A stretch of 64,000 nucleotides of DNA from positions 1 through 64,000 of the IMG/VR virus record IMGVR_UViG_3300027977_000008, one strand, 5' to 3'. The notes beneath the pieces were generated by a model that saw only the letters and a program-made list of their open reading frames with translations, was not told where the DNA came from and searched no databases. Every line of letters starts with the position of its first letter. The first letter of the stretch is position 1. Positions 52,748-60,808 of the stretch are shown here, one piece after another. A program made the position numbers and the translations under genes. The DNA comes from a virus.

Positions 52748-53314
52748 TTGTCAAATAATCCGTGTACCCTACATCAAGTTTCAAATAAAAACTTTCTGTC
52801 ATTGGGTGGATTCAAACTTATTATCAATAGGTGTCCAAAGGTAGATTTTCTTTGCAACAAAGCAAATTTACCAGGTCTGACATTGGGTAGTTCAACGCAA
52901 TCAACATATCTAAAAGACATTCCTGTTCCAGGAGACAAACTTAGATATGAAGATCTGTCAGTCAATTTTATTGTAGATGAGGAATTGGAAAATTACCATC
53001 AAATCTACCAGTGGATGACATCATTAGGATATCCACAATCAATTGCACAATACTCTGAATTACAAACAAAAAACAGATTTTATCCAAATACAGATGCAAA
53101 TGATCCGTACAGCGAAAGGTCTGATGCTACATTATTAATTTTGAATAGCAATTATCAAACTGCTGGAAAGGTAGTCTTTAAAGATATATTTCCAATATTT
53201 CTTTCAGGAATTCCTTTCGATGCAACGTTGCAAGAACAGCAATACTACACTGCAACTTGCACATTCCGTTATACTATTTTTGATTTGATTGACATTGATG
53301 GAAAAAAAGTTTAG
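52748..53314 (+). CDS. tail-tube-like protein at the gp3 position
   Basis: 188 residues. Start is TTG 52748 (MSNNPCTLHQVSNKNFLSLG): no ATG is in frame nearby and the TTG is at the normal distance from the late promoter. The pattern NRCPKVDFLCNKANLPGLTL - YEDLSVNFIVDEELENYHQI - YQWMTSLGYP follows that of tail-tube-fold proteins such as gp19 and gp54. In T4-like cyanophages the gene between 23 and uvsY is commonly called gp3 (tail completion). I cannot decide between gp3 and a tube-initiator-type protein. Its 3' end overlaps uvsY by 17 bases. Confidence 0.7.
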   Translation: MSNNPCTLHQVSNKNFLSLGGFKLIINRCPKVDFLCNKANLPGLTLGSSTQSTYLKDIPVPGDKLRYEDLSVNFIVDEELENYHQIYQWMTSLGYPQSIAQYSELQTKNRFYPNTDANDPYSERSDATLLILNSNYQTAGKVVFKDIFPIFLSGIPFDATLQEQQYYTATCTFRYTIFDLIDIDGKKV

Positions 53315-53747
53315 TGTTTCTCTGGAAGTAATCCAGGAAATGTGGCAAAAAGATAGTGTGGTAAATCAAGACGAACTTGATACTGAAAGTCTAAAGATAC
53401 CTCAATTACACGCTAAATATTACCAACTATATAATACTATACTGTTGCTTCGCAAACAAGCAGAGCATCAACATAGCAGTATTCTTTTAGAACGTAGAAA
53501 ATTTTACATGGGGAAAGCGGAAACGCAAGTTTATATTGACGAACCATTTCCATATAAAGTCAGAGACAAAGAAGATTTAAAACTTTATCTTGAAGCAGAC
53601 GAAAAAATTAGCAAGATAAGATTAAAAATCGATTATTACGACACAATGCTGAAGTATCTTGAAGAAATCTTAAAACAAATTTCTAACAGAACTTACCAAA
53701 TCAAAAATGCAATTGATTTCAGAAGATTCACTGCCGGGTATGGTTGA
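53298..53747 (+). CDS. uvsY: UvsY recombination mediator
   Basis: 149 residues from ATG 53298 (a TTG at 53289 would add three). Begins MEKKFSVSLEVIQEMWQKDS; the QLHAKYYQLYNTILLLRKQA helix and RRKFYMGKAETQVYIDEPFP are the recognisable UvsY blocks. UvsY loads UvsX on gp32-coated single-stranded DNA. It starts inside the previous gene and overlaps uvsW by 8 bases, a tight recombination cluster. Confidence 0.93.
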   Translation: MEKKFSVSLEVIQEMWQKDSVVNQDELDTESLKIPQLHAKYYQLYNTILLLRKQAEHQHSSILLERRKFYMGKAETQVYIDEPFPYKVRDKEDLKLYLEADEKISKIRLKIDYYDTMLKYLEEILKQISNRTYQIKNAIDFRRFTAGYG

Positions 53748-55188
53748 TTTAATTATAAGTAAGAAGAATGAAGTTTGGTTGAATATTGAATGTGATCCTC
53801 ATATCAAGTATGAGTTGCAGGATCATTTTACATTCGATGTTCCTAATGCAAAATTTATGCCTCAGTATCGCAACAAATACTGGGATGGAAAAATTAGATT
53901 GTTTAATATTGAAAAGTCTGAAATTTATGCAGGACTGATTGATAAATTACAAGTTTTTTGTGAAAGATATAATTATACCTTTGAATTTGAAAATAATAAA
54001 TTTTATGGACTACCATACGAGGAAAATGATATGGTGTCTGAAGAGGGCGTTAAAGATTATGTTACAAGCGTCTCTAAGCACCCTCCACGGGATTATCAAC
54101 TAGAGGGCATTTATGATGCCTTAAGACGTAACAGACGCCTTCTAATCAGTCCTACGGGGTCTGGTAAATCTTTAATGATCTATGCTGTCTGTAGATATCA
54201 TGCAGAAGCAGGACGAAGAATTTTAATCATTGTTCCTACTACATCACTTGTAGAACAGATGTACAAGGACTTTGAGGACTATGGATGGGATGCAGAAGAA
54301 AACTGCCACAAAATCTATTCGGGTAAAGAAAAAATAACAGATAAAAATGTTGTTATTACAACTTGGCAATCAATTTATAAATTAGATCGTAAATGGTTTA
54401 CACCTTACCAAGTGGTTATTGGTGATGAAGCACATCAATTTAAGTCTAAGTCATTGGTTAGTATTATGACAAAACTTGATGCTGCAAAATATCGTTATGG
54501 ATTTACAGGAACACTAGACGGTACACAAACTCATAAGTGGGTACTTGAAGGATTGTTTGGTCCATCTTACAAAATTATTAATACAAAAGAATTACAAGAT
54601 GCTGGATACTTAGCTAAACTAGGTATTAAAGTTATTCTCCTAAAACACGATTCACAAAAGTTTGAAACTTATGAAGACGAAATTCAGTATTTGATTGGGC
54701 ATGAAAAAAGAAACAAATTTATAAAAAATCTTGCTCATGATTTAAAAGGAAATACTTTAGTACTTTTTAGTCGGGTTTCTACACATGGGCAAGTTCTTTA
54801 TGACCTCATAAATACTAGTGATAGAAGAGTATTCTTTGTTCACGGTGGCGTGGACGTTGAAGAACGAGAAGAAGTTAGAAAAATTACTGAAAAAGAAAAT
54901 AACGCAATCATCATTGCTTCTTTTGGAACATTCTCAACTGGCATCAACATCAAGAACTTACATAATGTTATTTTTTCATCTCCAAGTAAGTCCAGAATTA
55001 GAACACTACAATCAATTGGTAGAGTACTAAGAAAAAGTGAAAACAAACTCAAAGCAACATTATATGATATAGCAGATGATTGTAAAAAAGGATTAAAATC
55101 AAACTATACACTCAACCATCTCATCGAACGTATAAGATACTATAACGAGGAGAAATTTAATTATGAAATTATTCAAATCAAAATCTGA
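53740..55188 (+). CDS. uvsW: UvsW helicase
   Basis: 482 residues from ATG 53740, which overlaps the uvsY stop; an ATG at 53707 would add 11. An N-terminal DNA-binding domain (about 1-110) is followed by a superfamily 2 helicase: HPPRDYQLEGI (Q-motif-like), Walker A SPTGSGKS (137-144), DEAH box (229-232), motif III FTGTL, motif VI QSIGRVLRK. UvsW remodels R-loops and stalled forks and promotes the switch from origin- to recombination-dependent replication. In T4 it is a late protein; here the late promoter at 52719 would give the same timing. Confidence 0.96.
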   Translation: MVDLIISKKNEVWLNIECDPHIKYELQDHFTFDVPNAKFMPQYRNKYWDGKIRLFNIEKSEIYAGLIDKLQVFCERYNYTFEFENNKFYGLPYEENDMVSEEGVKDYVTSVSKHPPRDYQLEGIYDALRRNRRLLISPTGSGKSLMIYAVCRYHAEAGRRILIIVPTTSLVEQMYKDFEDYGWDAEENCHKIYSGKEKITDKNVVITTWQSIYKLDRKWFTPYQVVIGDEAHQFKSKSLVSIMTKLDAAKYRYGFTGTLDGTQTHKWVLEGLFGPSYKIINTKELQDAGYLAKLGIKVILLKHDSQKFETYEDEIQYLIGHEKRNKFIKNLAHDLKGNTLVLFSRVSTHGQVLYDLINTSDRRVFFVHGGVDVEEREEVRKITEKENNAIIIASFGTFSTGINIKNLHNVIFSSPSKSRIRTLQSIGRVLRKSENKLKATLYDIADDCKKGLKSNYTLNHLIERIRYYNEEKFNYEIIQIKI

Positions 55189-55585
55189 TGATTTATACGA
55201 TGAGTTTTACGCTTCAGTAAAACTTATTAGTGGTGAAGAAGTTCTTTGTATGTTAGTTATTGATAGAACAAATTCCGAACATGTAATATTAGATAATCCT
55301 ATTATATGTTTAGATATTCGTTCCAGAGGAACGAATATAATTTCTGGGTATAAATTTGAACCATGGATAAAGTTTTCTGATGATCAAACTTTTATTCTAG
55401 AAACTTCAAAAATTATAACAGTTAGTAAAATCAAAGATGAAGATATTATTAAAATGTACAAACATGTTCTAAATGTAGGTTTTAAACAGTCTCATCCAGA
55501 CATCAGTAAGGAAATGGGATATGTTTCTTCCGTAGATAATGCTAGAGTTCTTTTAGAGAAACTTTATAACATTAAAAGTATCTAA
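55163..55585 (+). CDS. LSm/Hfq-like small beta protein
   Basis: 140 residues, ATG 55163 inside the end of uvsW, with AACGAGGAG about 12 bases upstream. SVKLISGEEVLCMLVIDRTN, HVILDNPIICLDIRS and WIKFSDDQTFILETSKIITV give a five-strand pattern like an Sm-type barrel, followed by a C-terminal helical part (DIIKMYKHVLNVGF). The LSm reading is structural inference by eye. Such proteins are common next to uvsW/55 in cyanophages, as far as I recall. It may bind RNA or act as a small adaptor. Confidence 0.6.
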   Translation: MKLFKSKSDDLYDEFYASVKLISGEEVLCMLVIDRTNSEHVILDNPIICLDIRSRGTNIISGYKFEPWIKFSDDQTFILETSKIITVSKIKDEDIIKMYKHVLNVGFKQSHPDISKEMGYVSSVDNARVLLEKLYNIKSI

Positions 55586-55627
55586 GATATATTGATTTCA
55601 ACCCTAACAGAGTTATTATACAGGCAT

Positions 55628-55656
55628 TTGAATATCTTGTCAAGATATGCTATAAT
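55628..55656 (+). promoter_or_regulatory. sigma70-type promoter upstream of gp55
   Basis: TTGAAT (55628-55633), 17-bp spacer, TATAAT (55651-55656), with an extended -10 (TGC before TATAAT). A TTGTCA (55637-55642) sits only 8 bp upstream of the -10. It would start the late sigma factor gene with host RNA polymerase, before late transcription. Confidence 0.7.
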
Positions 55657-55672
55657 GAATTGTTGATTTGTA

Positions 55673-56146
55673 ATGATAATGACACAAAAAAAATCAGAAC
55701 ACTATGTAAATAACAAGGAATTTTTAATTGCAATTGTTGCTTACAAACAAGATATTAAAGATGCTGAATATCTAGGAAAACCAAAACCAAGAATTACCAA
55801 TTATCTTGGAGAATGTTTCCTAAAGATTGCAACACACTTATCATATAAACCAAACTTTGTGAACTATATTTTCAAAGACGATATGATTTGTGATGGTATT
55901 GAAAATTGTGTTCAGTACATCAATAACTTCAATCCAGAAAAGTCCAGCAATCCTTTTGCATACTTTACTCAGATTATTTACTTTGCTTTCCTCCGTCGTA
56001 TCCAAAAAGAAAAAAAACAATTAGAGATCAAACAAAAAATTATTGAACAATGTGGATTTGACGAAGTTTTTGTTGCAGATCAAAATGGTAAGTCATCTGA
56101 GTATAATTCTATCAAAGATGCAGTACAGTATCGCTTCAACCTATGA
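55673..56146 (+). CDS. 55: gp55 late sigma factor
   Basis: 157 residues (T4 gp55: 185); ATG 55673 or 55679 may be used. Central region EFLIAIVAYKQDIKDAEYLG, then ENCVQYINNFNPEKSSNPFA and FAYFTQIIYFAFLRRIQKEK corresponds to a degenerate sigma region 2. gp55 binds host core polymerase and, with the gp45 clamp and gp33, reads the late promoters. Expressed from its own sigma70-like promoter; the stop overlaps the gp47 ATG. Confidence 0.95.
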   Translation: MIMTQKKSEHYVNNKEFLIAIVAYKQDIKDAEYLGKPKPRITNYLGECFLKIATHLSYKPNFVNYIFKDDMICDGIENCVQYINNFNPEKSSNPFAYFTQIIYFAFLRRIQKEKKQLEIKQKIIEQCGFDEVFVADQNGKSSEYNSIKDAVQYRFNL

Positions 56147-57183
56147 AGGTAGCTATCATTACAGATCAACACTTTGGGTTCAAAAAAGGATCCAAACTAT
56201 ATCATGATTTTTTTCTTAAGTTCTATGATGAAGTTTTTTTTCCAGAACTACAGAAACGTGATATTACAACTGTTATCGACATGGGTGATACTTTTGACAG
56301 TCGTAAGACTATTGATTTTTGGTCTTTGGATTGGGCAAAGAAAAATTACTTTGATCGTCTTCAAGATATGGGAATTGAACTTATTTCAATTGTTGGAAAC
56401 CATACCGCATTTTATAAAAATACTAACGAAATCAATACTATCAATCTTCTTTTACGAGAGTACAATAATATTAACATTATTGTTAATGCAAAAGAATTGA
56501 CTGTTGGTGGTTTAAATATACTATTTGTTCCTTGGGTAAACACTGATAATACTGAGTTTACTTACAATATTATTAATAATACTAAGGCAAAAATTGTCAT
56601 GGGACATTTAGAACTTAATGGGTTCTATGCACATTACGGATATACTATGGAAGATGGTGCAGATATTCTTCCTTATGAAAAGTTTGATCGAGTATTCTCT
56701 GGGCACTATCATACTAGATCTAATAATGGTAGAATTTTTTATCTAGGCAATCCTTACCAAATGTTTTGGAATGATGTTAATGATGCTAGGGGTTTTCATA
56801 TTTTTAACACTGAAACTTATGAGTTAGAAGCAGTTGATAATCCATTCTCACTTTATGAGATTATCTACTATAATGATACTCCTAGACAAATGTTTAAGTT
56901 TAAGAATTATACAAATAAGATTGTCAAAGTTATTGTCAAGCAAAAGAGTAATGAAAAGGAGTATGATCGGTTCTTAGATGCTCTGATGAAAGTCAATCCA
57001 TATGATGTAAAGATTGTAGAAAAAATTGATAATATTTCTTTTGATGATGAGATTGTCAATCAAACAGAAGATACAATGACACTTCTTGATAAGTATGTTG
57101 ATGATTTGGAGACAAATCTAAATAAATCTAAGATTAAAAATCTAATTAAAAATATCTATCAGGAAGCGTGTGAGGTTATGTAG
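56143..57183 (+). CDS. 47: gp47 recombination nuclease subunit (Mre11/SbcD-like)
   Basis: 346 residues (T4 gp47: 339). Calcineurin-type phosphoesterase motifs in order: Asp8-Gln-His10 (TDQHFG), MGDTFDSR, GNH (VGNHTAF), MGHLELN, SGHYHTRS. With gp46 it resects DNA ends for recombination-dependent replication. The start overlaps gp55 and the stop shares a base with the next GTG start. Confidence 0.97.
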   Translation: MKVAIITDQHFGFKKGSKLYHDFFLKFYDEVFFPELQKRDITTVIDMGDTFDSRKTIDFWSLDWAKKNYFDRLQDMGIELISIVGNHTAFYKNTNEINTINLLLREYNNINIIVNAKELTVGGLNILFVPWVNTDNTEFTYNIINNTKAKIVMGHLELNGFYAHYGYTMEDGADILPYEKFDRVFSGHYHTRSNNGRIFYLGNPYQMFWNDVNDARGFHIFNTETYELEAVDNPFSLYEIIYYNDTPRQMFKFKNYTNKIVKVIVKQKSNEKEYDRFLDALMKVNPYDVKIVEKIDNISFDDEIVNQTEDTMTLLDKYVDDLETNLNKSKIKNLIKNIYQEACEVM

Positions 57184-57446
57184 TGTATATCATTACAATC
57201 AAAAAAAAAGAAGATGAAGGAGCATATTCAGTAAAAGATGAATTTGGAGAAAGGATTGTATTTTTGTTTGAAGAAAAAGATGATGCTATAAGATATGCTA
57301 TACTAATGGAAGAAGATGGATCTCCAGAAATGAATGTTATCAAAGTCAATGATAATATTGCAATTGCAGCATGTGAAAACGCAGGAATAAGATATACTAT
57401 AATTACTGAAGATGACATTGTAATTCCACCACGAGATAATGATTGA
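57183..57446 (+). CDS. DUF3110 protein between gp47 and gp46
   Basis: 87 residues from GTG 57183, whose first base is the last base of the gp47 stop. Pattern: YIITIKKKEDEGAYSVKDEF - VFLFEEKDDAIRYAILMEED - CENAGIRYTIITEDDIVIPP matches DUF3110, a small ferredoxin-like-fold family of cyanobacteria and plastids. It ends inside the gp46 start (overlap of 8 bases). The genetic coupling suggests a link to the gp46/47 complex, but no function is known. Confidence 0.85.
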   Translation: MYIITIKKKEDEGAYSVKDEFGERIVFLFEEKDDAIRYAILMEEDGSPEMNVIKVNDNIAIAACENAGIRYTIITEDDIVIPPRDND

Positions 57447-59151
57447 GTTTAAAAAAATTTGTTATAAGAATTTTCTTTCATCAGGAAACCAGTTTACATC
57501 AATCAAACTAAACCAAAATACCAACACTTTAATTGTTGGACAGAATGGTGCTGGTAAGTCAACTATTCTTGATGCTTTGTGTTTTTCGTTGTTTAATAAA
57601 CCATTCAGGAAGATCAACAAAAATCAAATTATCAACTCATCCAATGAAAAAGATTGTGTAGTTGAGATTAATTTTAATGTAAACAATAACGAATATAAAG
57701 TTGTTCGTGGCATCAAACCTGGTATTTTTGAAATTTACCAGAATGGTAAAAAGATGAATGAAGATGCTTCTGCACAGGATCAGCAAAAGATGCTTGAGAA
57801 TAATATTCTCAAGTTAAACTACAAGTCATTTACTCAGATCGTTATTCTTGGTAGTGCCTCGTTTGTCCCATTTATGCAGCTTCCTGCAGCACATAGACGA
57901 GAAGTGATTGAGGACCTTCTTGATATCAAAGTTTTTTCTTCAATGTCTGAGATCTTGAAGAACAAGATTAAAGAATCTAAAGAAACTGTCAAGACATTGG
58001 AGTTGAAAAAAAAAGGGATTGCTGATAAAATTATTATGCAGCAAAACTTTATCAAGCAAATTGAAGAGACTGGGCAGAATGATATCAAAAATAAACAAAC
58101 CCAAATTACTGAGTGTGAAAGTGAAGTTTCTAAGTACAATGAAAGTGTCTTCAGTCTTTTACATGAAGTTGAAAACAAACAACAAGAAATAGAAAAGTAC
58201 TCGGATGCTTCAGATACTCTTCGTAAACTTGGAACTTTCCGAGGTAAGATTGGAAATAAGAAACAAAACTCCAGTGATGTTTTGGAGTTTTTTAAAGAAC
58301 ATTCGGTTTGCCCAACATGTACACAAACAATTGAAGAAACGTTTCGTGTAAATAAAACAGAAGAGCTCCAGCAAGTCCTAAGTTCTTATGAAAGTAATCT
58401 TCAAGAAATTGAAGACACAATCAAAAAAGAAGAAGAACGTGAAAAAGCATTTTTCGGACTTCAAATGGAGATTACAAAACTACAAAATGAAATTTCTCAG
58501 ATCAACATTCGTATTGCTAACTCAACTAAATCAAAATCAATTATTGAGAAAGAAATTCAAATTATTACCACAAGACTTGAAAATAAAAATACTGAACACG
58601 AAAAACTAAGCGAATACAAATCCAATTTAAAACAACTACTGATAGACCTTGAACATCTCAAAGATGATTATGGATACTATATTCAAGCAAATGTTCTACT
58701 CAAAGATGATGGTGTAAAGAGTAGTATTATTAAAAAGTATTTGCCACTAATCAATCAGCAAGTCAATAAGTATTTACAGATGATGGACTTCTTCATAAAC
58801 TTTACGTTAGATGAAGAATTCAACGAAAAAATTAAAACTCCAATTCACGAAAACTTTTCTTATCCTTCTTTTTCTGAAGGTGAAAAGATGAGAATTGATT
58901 TATCATTATTGTTTACTTGGCGAGAAATTGCAAGATTGAAGAACAGTGTTTCCACAAATCTTTTGATCATGGACGAAGTATTTGATAGTTCTCTAGATGG
59001 TTTGGGAACAGATGAATTCTTCAAAATTATTCGACATGTGGTTAGCAATGCTAATATCTTTATCATTTCTCATAAAAATGAATTGCACGAAAAGTTTGAA
59101 AATGTGCTAGAATTCCATAAGGTCAAGGGTTTCAGTCAATTGAAACCTTGA
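57439..59151 (+). CDS. 46: gp46 recombination ATPase subunit (Rad50/SbcC-like)
   Basis: 570 residues (T4 gp46: 560). Walker A GQNGAGKST (34-42), Q-loop segment FTQIVILGSASFVPFMQLPA, two coiled-coil arms (about 165-275 and 300-415) meeting at the zinc hook C291-P-T-C294, ABC signature SFSEGEKMRIDLS, Walker B LLIMDEVFDSSLD and switch His ISHKNEL. It powers the gp46/47 nuclease. The last codons overlap the -35 box of the hli promoter. Confidence 0.97.
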   Translation: MIEFKKICYKNFLSSGNQFTSIKLNQNTNTLIVGQNGAGKSTILDALCFSLFNKPFRKINKNQIINSSNEKDCVVEINFNVNNNEYKVVRGIKPGIFEIYQNGKKMNEDASAQDQQKMLENNILKLNYKSFTQIVILGSASFVPFMQLPAAHRREVIEDLLDIKVFSSMSEILKNKIKESKETVKTLELKKKGIADKIIMQQNFIKQIEETGQNDIKNKQTQITECESEVSKYNESVFSLLHEVENKQQEIEKYSDASDTLRKLGTFRGKIGNKKQNSSDVLEFFKEHSVCPTCTQTIEETFRVNKTEELQQVLSSYESNLQEIEDTIKKEEEREKAFFGLQMEITKLQNEISQINIRIANSTKSKSIIEKEIQIITTRLENKNTEHEKLSEYKSNLKQLLIDLEHLKDDYGYYIQANVLLKDDGVKSSIIKKYLPLINQQVNKYLQMMDFFINFTLDEEFNEKIKTPIHENFSYPSFSEGEKMRIDLSLLFTWREIARLKNSVSTNLLIMDEVFDSSLDGLGTDEFFKIIRHVVSNANIFIISHKNELHEKFENVLEFHKVKGFSQLKP

Positions 59152-59176
59152 CAACTTTTTAGATTTGTAATATAAT
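59148..59176 (+). promoter_or_regulatory. consensus sigma70 promoter upstream of hli
   Basis: TTGACA (59148-59153), 17-bp spacer, TATAAT (59171-59176): a perfect host-type promoter partly inside the end of gp46. It lets hli be expressed early and independently. Confidence 0.88.
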
Positions 59177-59203
59177 ATTGTTGTAAAACTTTATGATACT
59201 CAA

Positions 59204-59413
59204 ATGACGATCACAACCAACGAACGCGGCGAACAAAATGTGTTTGCCCAAGAACCTAAAATGTACATTACGGAGAAAGACATGCAACAAAATGAAGTTG
59301 AAACTTATGCTGAACGTGCCGAAAAATTAAATGGTCGTCTAGCCATGCTAGGTTTTATTGCTGCTGTTGGTGCTTATGCATTGACTAAGCAAATTATTCC
59401 TGGAGTTTGGTGA
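59204..59413 (+). CDS. hli: high-light-inducible protein (HLIP)
   Basis: 69 residues. One transmembrane chlorophyll-binding helix with the motif E40-KLN43GR45LAM48LGF51, i.e. ExxNGRxAMxGF, continuing AAVGAYALTKQIIPG. HLIPs bind chlorophyll and carotenoid and protect photosystem II or its assembly; cyanophages carry them to maintain host photosynthesis in infection. The N-terminal 35 residues are hydrophilic. Between a consensus promoter and a strong terminator, so a monocistronic cargo gene. psbA/psbD are not in this window. Confidence 0.96.
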   Translation: MTITTNERGEQNVFAQEPKMYITEKDMQQNEVETYAERAEKLNGRLAMLGFIAAVGAYALTKQIIPGVW

Positions 59414-59431
59414 TAGCGTAGATATATTTTT

Positions 59432-59460
59432 AAAGGAGGTAAAAAATACCTCCTTTTTTA
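59432..59460 (+). terminator. intrinsic terminator after hli
   Basis: AAAGGAGGTA (59432-59441), AAAAA loop, TACCTCCTTT (59447-59456) and T-run. It lies at the end of the reverse-strand radical SAM gene too; the A-run on its other side could make it bidirectional. Confidence 0.92.
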
Positions 59461-60135
59461 TTAACTATACCAGGGATGTTCAGGATCTTTTTTCAACATA
59501 TCTTGAGTATAACTTCTTGGTTTAAAACGTAACTCCGAGTTTTCTGCTTGCATTGATTCACAATTCTCCCACCATCTACTAGAAATTTTTTTGTTTATTT
59601 TGATACCATATTTATTTGCAAGAATTTCACATTCCTGCAAATTATGTTCATTGTAATTAAAAATTATACAATCCCATTCTGTTTTTATTCCCATTTGAGC
59701 ACACATTTTCATTATTTCAAACAGTTTCTCTCCATTTTGATTTTTTCTATACAAATGACTTTGACTTGGTAATCCATCCAACGCAAAAACCCATTTAACA
59801 TTACCCCTTTTAGAAAGTAAAAACGGTTTTAGGTATTGTTTCCTATCTTTTAAAACTGAGGAATGATATACTATAGATGATTTTTTATTATCCACACATA
59901 TTTTTAATAGTTCATAAAACTTTGGGTGGTATAGAGGATCTGAAACTTGACCACAGAATGTTATATTATCAAAATAATCTACAATTATTTTCATCTGTGC
60001 TATGGTTATATCTCTTCCTGGAATTTTTTTAGCATCTCCATCATAATATTTTTGTCTATTGCATCCTGGACATGCTAATCCACATTTATTAGATATGTCT
60101 AAATTAATTTGCTTAAGAAGTTTTTCTGGTATCAT
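59461..60135 (-). CDS. radical SAM protein (core domain)
   Basis: 224 residues, start ATG at 60135. The cluster-binding motif C18-x3-C22-x2-C25 (ISNKCGLACPGCNRQ) is intact, followed by strands NITFCGQVSDPLYHPKFYEL and KWVFALDGLPSQSHLYRKN, as in the TIM-barrel of radical SAM enzymes. It probably uses a 4Fe-4S cluster and SAM to modify a peptide, tRNA or small molecule. Second gene of a reverse-strand pair, overlapping the SPASM-like gene by ATGA. Opposite orientation to every surrounding replication gene and high AT content suggest cargo. Substrate unknown. Confidence 0.88.
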   Translation of the reverse strand: MIPEKLLKQINLDISNKCGLACPGCNRQKYYDGDAKKIPGRDITIAQMKIIVDYFDNITFCGQVSDPLYHPKFYELLKICVDNKKSSIVYHSSVLKDRKQYLKPFLLSKRGNVKWVFALDGLPSQSHLYRKNQNGEKLFEIMKMCAQMGIKTEWDCIIFNYNEHNLQECEILANKYGIKINKKISSRWWENCESMQAENSELRFKPRSYTQDMLKKDPEHPWYS

Positions 60136-60419
60136 TTTACAACCATGTTAGGTGTTGAAGTATCACTACAATAATAATGGCAAGGATAAGGCAAACTTTC
60201 ACTTTTATTTTCTAATTGTTCAAAAAATTTTTGCCACGTTTTTGAGTTGAACACTTCTTCAATTGAATTTACATTATTTAAATTTAATTTTTCTTCAACA
60301 AACTGAAGAGCATCATATTTTAATGAGTATTCGTTGTCGTAATAACAACATGGCAAAATAAATCCCCGCGAAGAGAACCCAAAACATTGCTGTTTTTTTA
60401 AACACTTTGGATCAATCAT
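60132..60419 (-). CDS. detached SPASM-like iron-sulfur domain protein
   Basis: 95 residues, ATG at 60419. Six cysteines: C6, C12, C24-C25 (FILPCCYYDN), C80 and C84 (PCHYYCSD), with NSIEEVFNSKTWQKFF between them. A G(x)nxxPCC...SIxEVWNS...C-x3-C pattern is that of SPASM/twitch domains, which normally follow the radical SAM core in the same polypeptide and bind auxiliary Fe-S clusters. Here it is encoded first, as a separate protein, and overlaps the radical SAM gene. Two-subunit enzyme is inferred; cluster content needs proof. Confidence 0.65.
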   Translation of the reverse strand: MIDPKCLKKQQCFGFSSRGFILPCCYYDNEYSLKYDALQFVEEKLNLNNVNSIEEVFNSKTWQKFFEQLENKSESLPYPCHYYCSDTSTPNMVVK

Positions 60420-60437
60420 AGTAAATGATATTTTTTG

Positions 60438-60445
60438 TATTTATT
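60438..60445 (-). promoter_or_regulatory. late-type promoter AATAAATA (reverse strand)
   Basis: Read on the reverse strand, 18 bases upstream of the ATG of the SPASM-like gene. The only reverse-strand late core seen at the right spacing; it suggests the radical SAM pair is a late unit. Confidence 0.5.
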
Positions 60446-60454
60446 TTTATTTTC

Positions 60455-60473
60455 TTGACAATTGTGCTATAAT
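60455..60473 (+). promoter_or_regulatory. extended -10 promoter upstream of DUF3310/gp45/gp44
   Basis: TGCTATAAT (TATAAT at 60468-60473) with TTGACA only 7 bp upstream (60455-60460); no good hexamer is at 17 bp. The same arrangement occurs before gp55. It would start the replication genes 45 and 44 early. Confidence 0.6.
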
Positions 60474-60490
60474 CTAAATTGAACTTTATT

Positions 60491-60808
60491 ATGATGGAGA
60501 TGTCTGACAACGGTTTTTGGAAATATAGTGAGGATCTAACACTCAAAGTATTGGAAGAGTATCTTGCAAGTACTTACAATTCTCATTACACTTCGGAGCA
60601 ATCAAAAACTCAAACTCTAGATTTAATTGAAAGTATTGGAGACGCTGAACCGTTTACTCGATCCAATGCAATAAAATATCTTTCCCGTTTTGGAAAGAAG
60701 AATGGCAAGTCTAAAATGGATATACTAAAAGCAATTCATTATTGTATTCTTCTGTATCACTTTTCAGGTCTTCATAACCAACCTACTCAACCTTATATTG
60801 AACGATGA
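60491..60808 (+). CDS. DUF3310 protein
   Basis: 105 residues from ATG 60491 (TTG 60479 and ATGs 60494 and 60500 are alternatives). The second half FTRSNAIKYLSRFGKKNGKS - DILKAIHYCILLYHF is the DUF3310 helical motif (xxGNAIKYLxRxGKK..DLxKAxxYL), common in phages and sometimes linked to nucleotide metabolism. N-terminal half helical (KVLEEYLASTYNSHY). Ends overlapping the gp45 ATG. Precise function unknown. Confidence 0.8.
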   Translation: MMEMSDNGFWKYSEDLTLKVLEEYLASTYNSHYTSEQSKTQTLDLIESIGDAEPFTRSNAIKYLSRFGKKNGKSKMDILKAIHYCILLYHFSGLHNQPTQPYIER

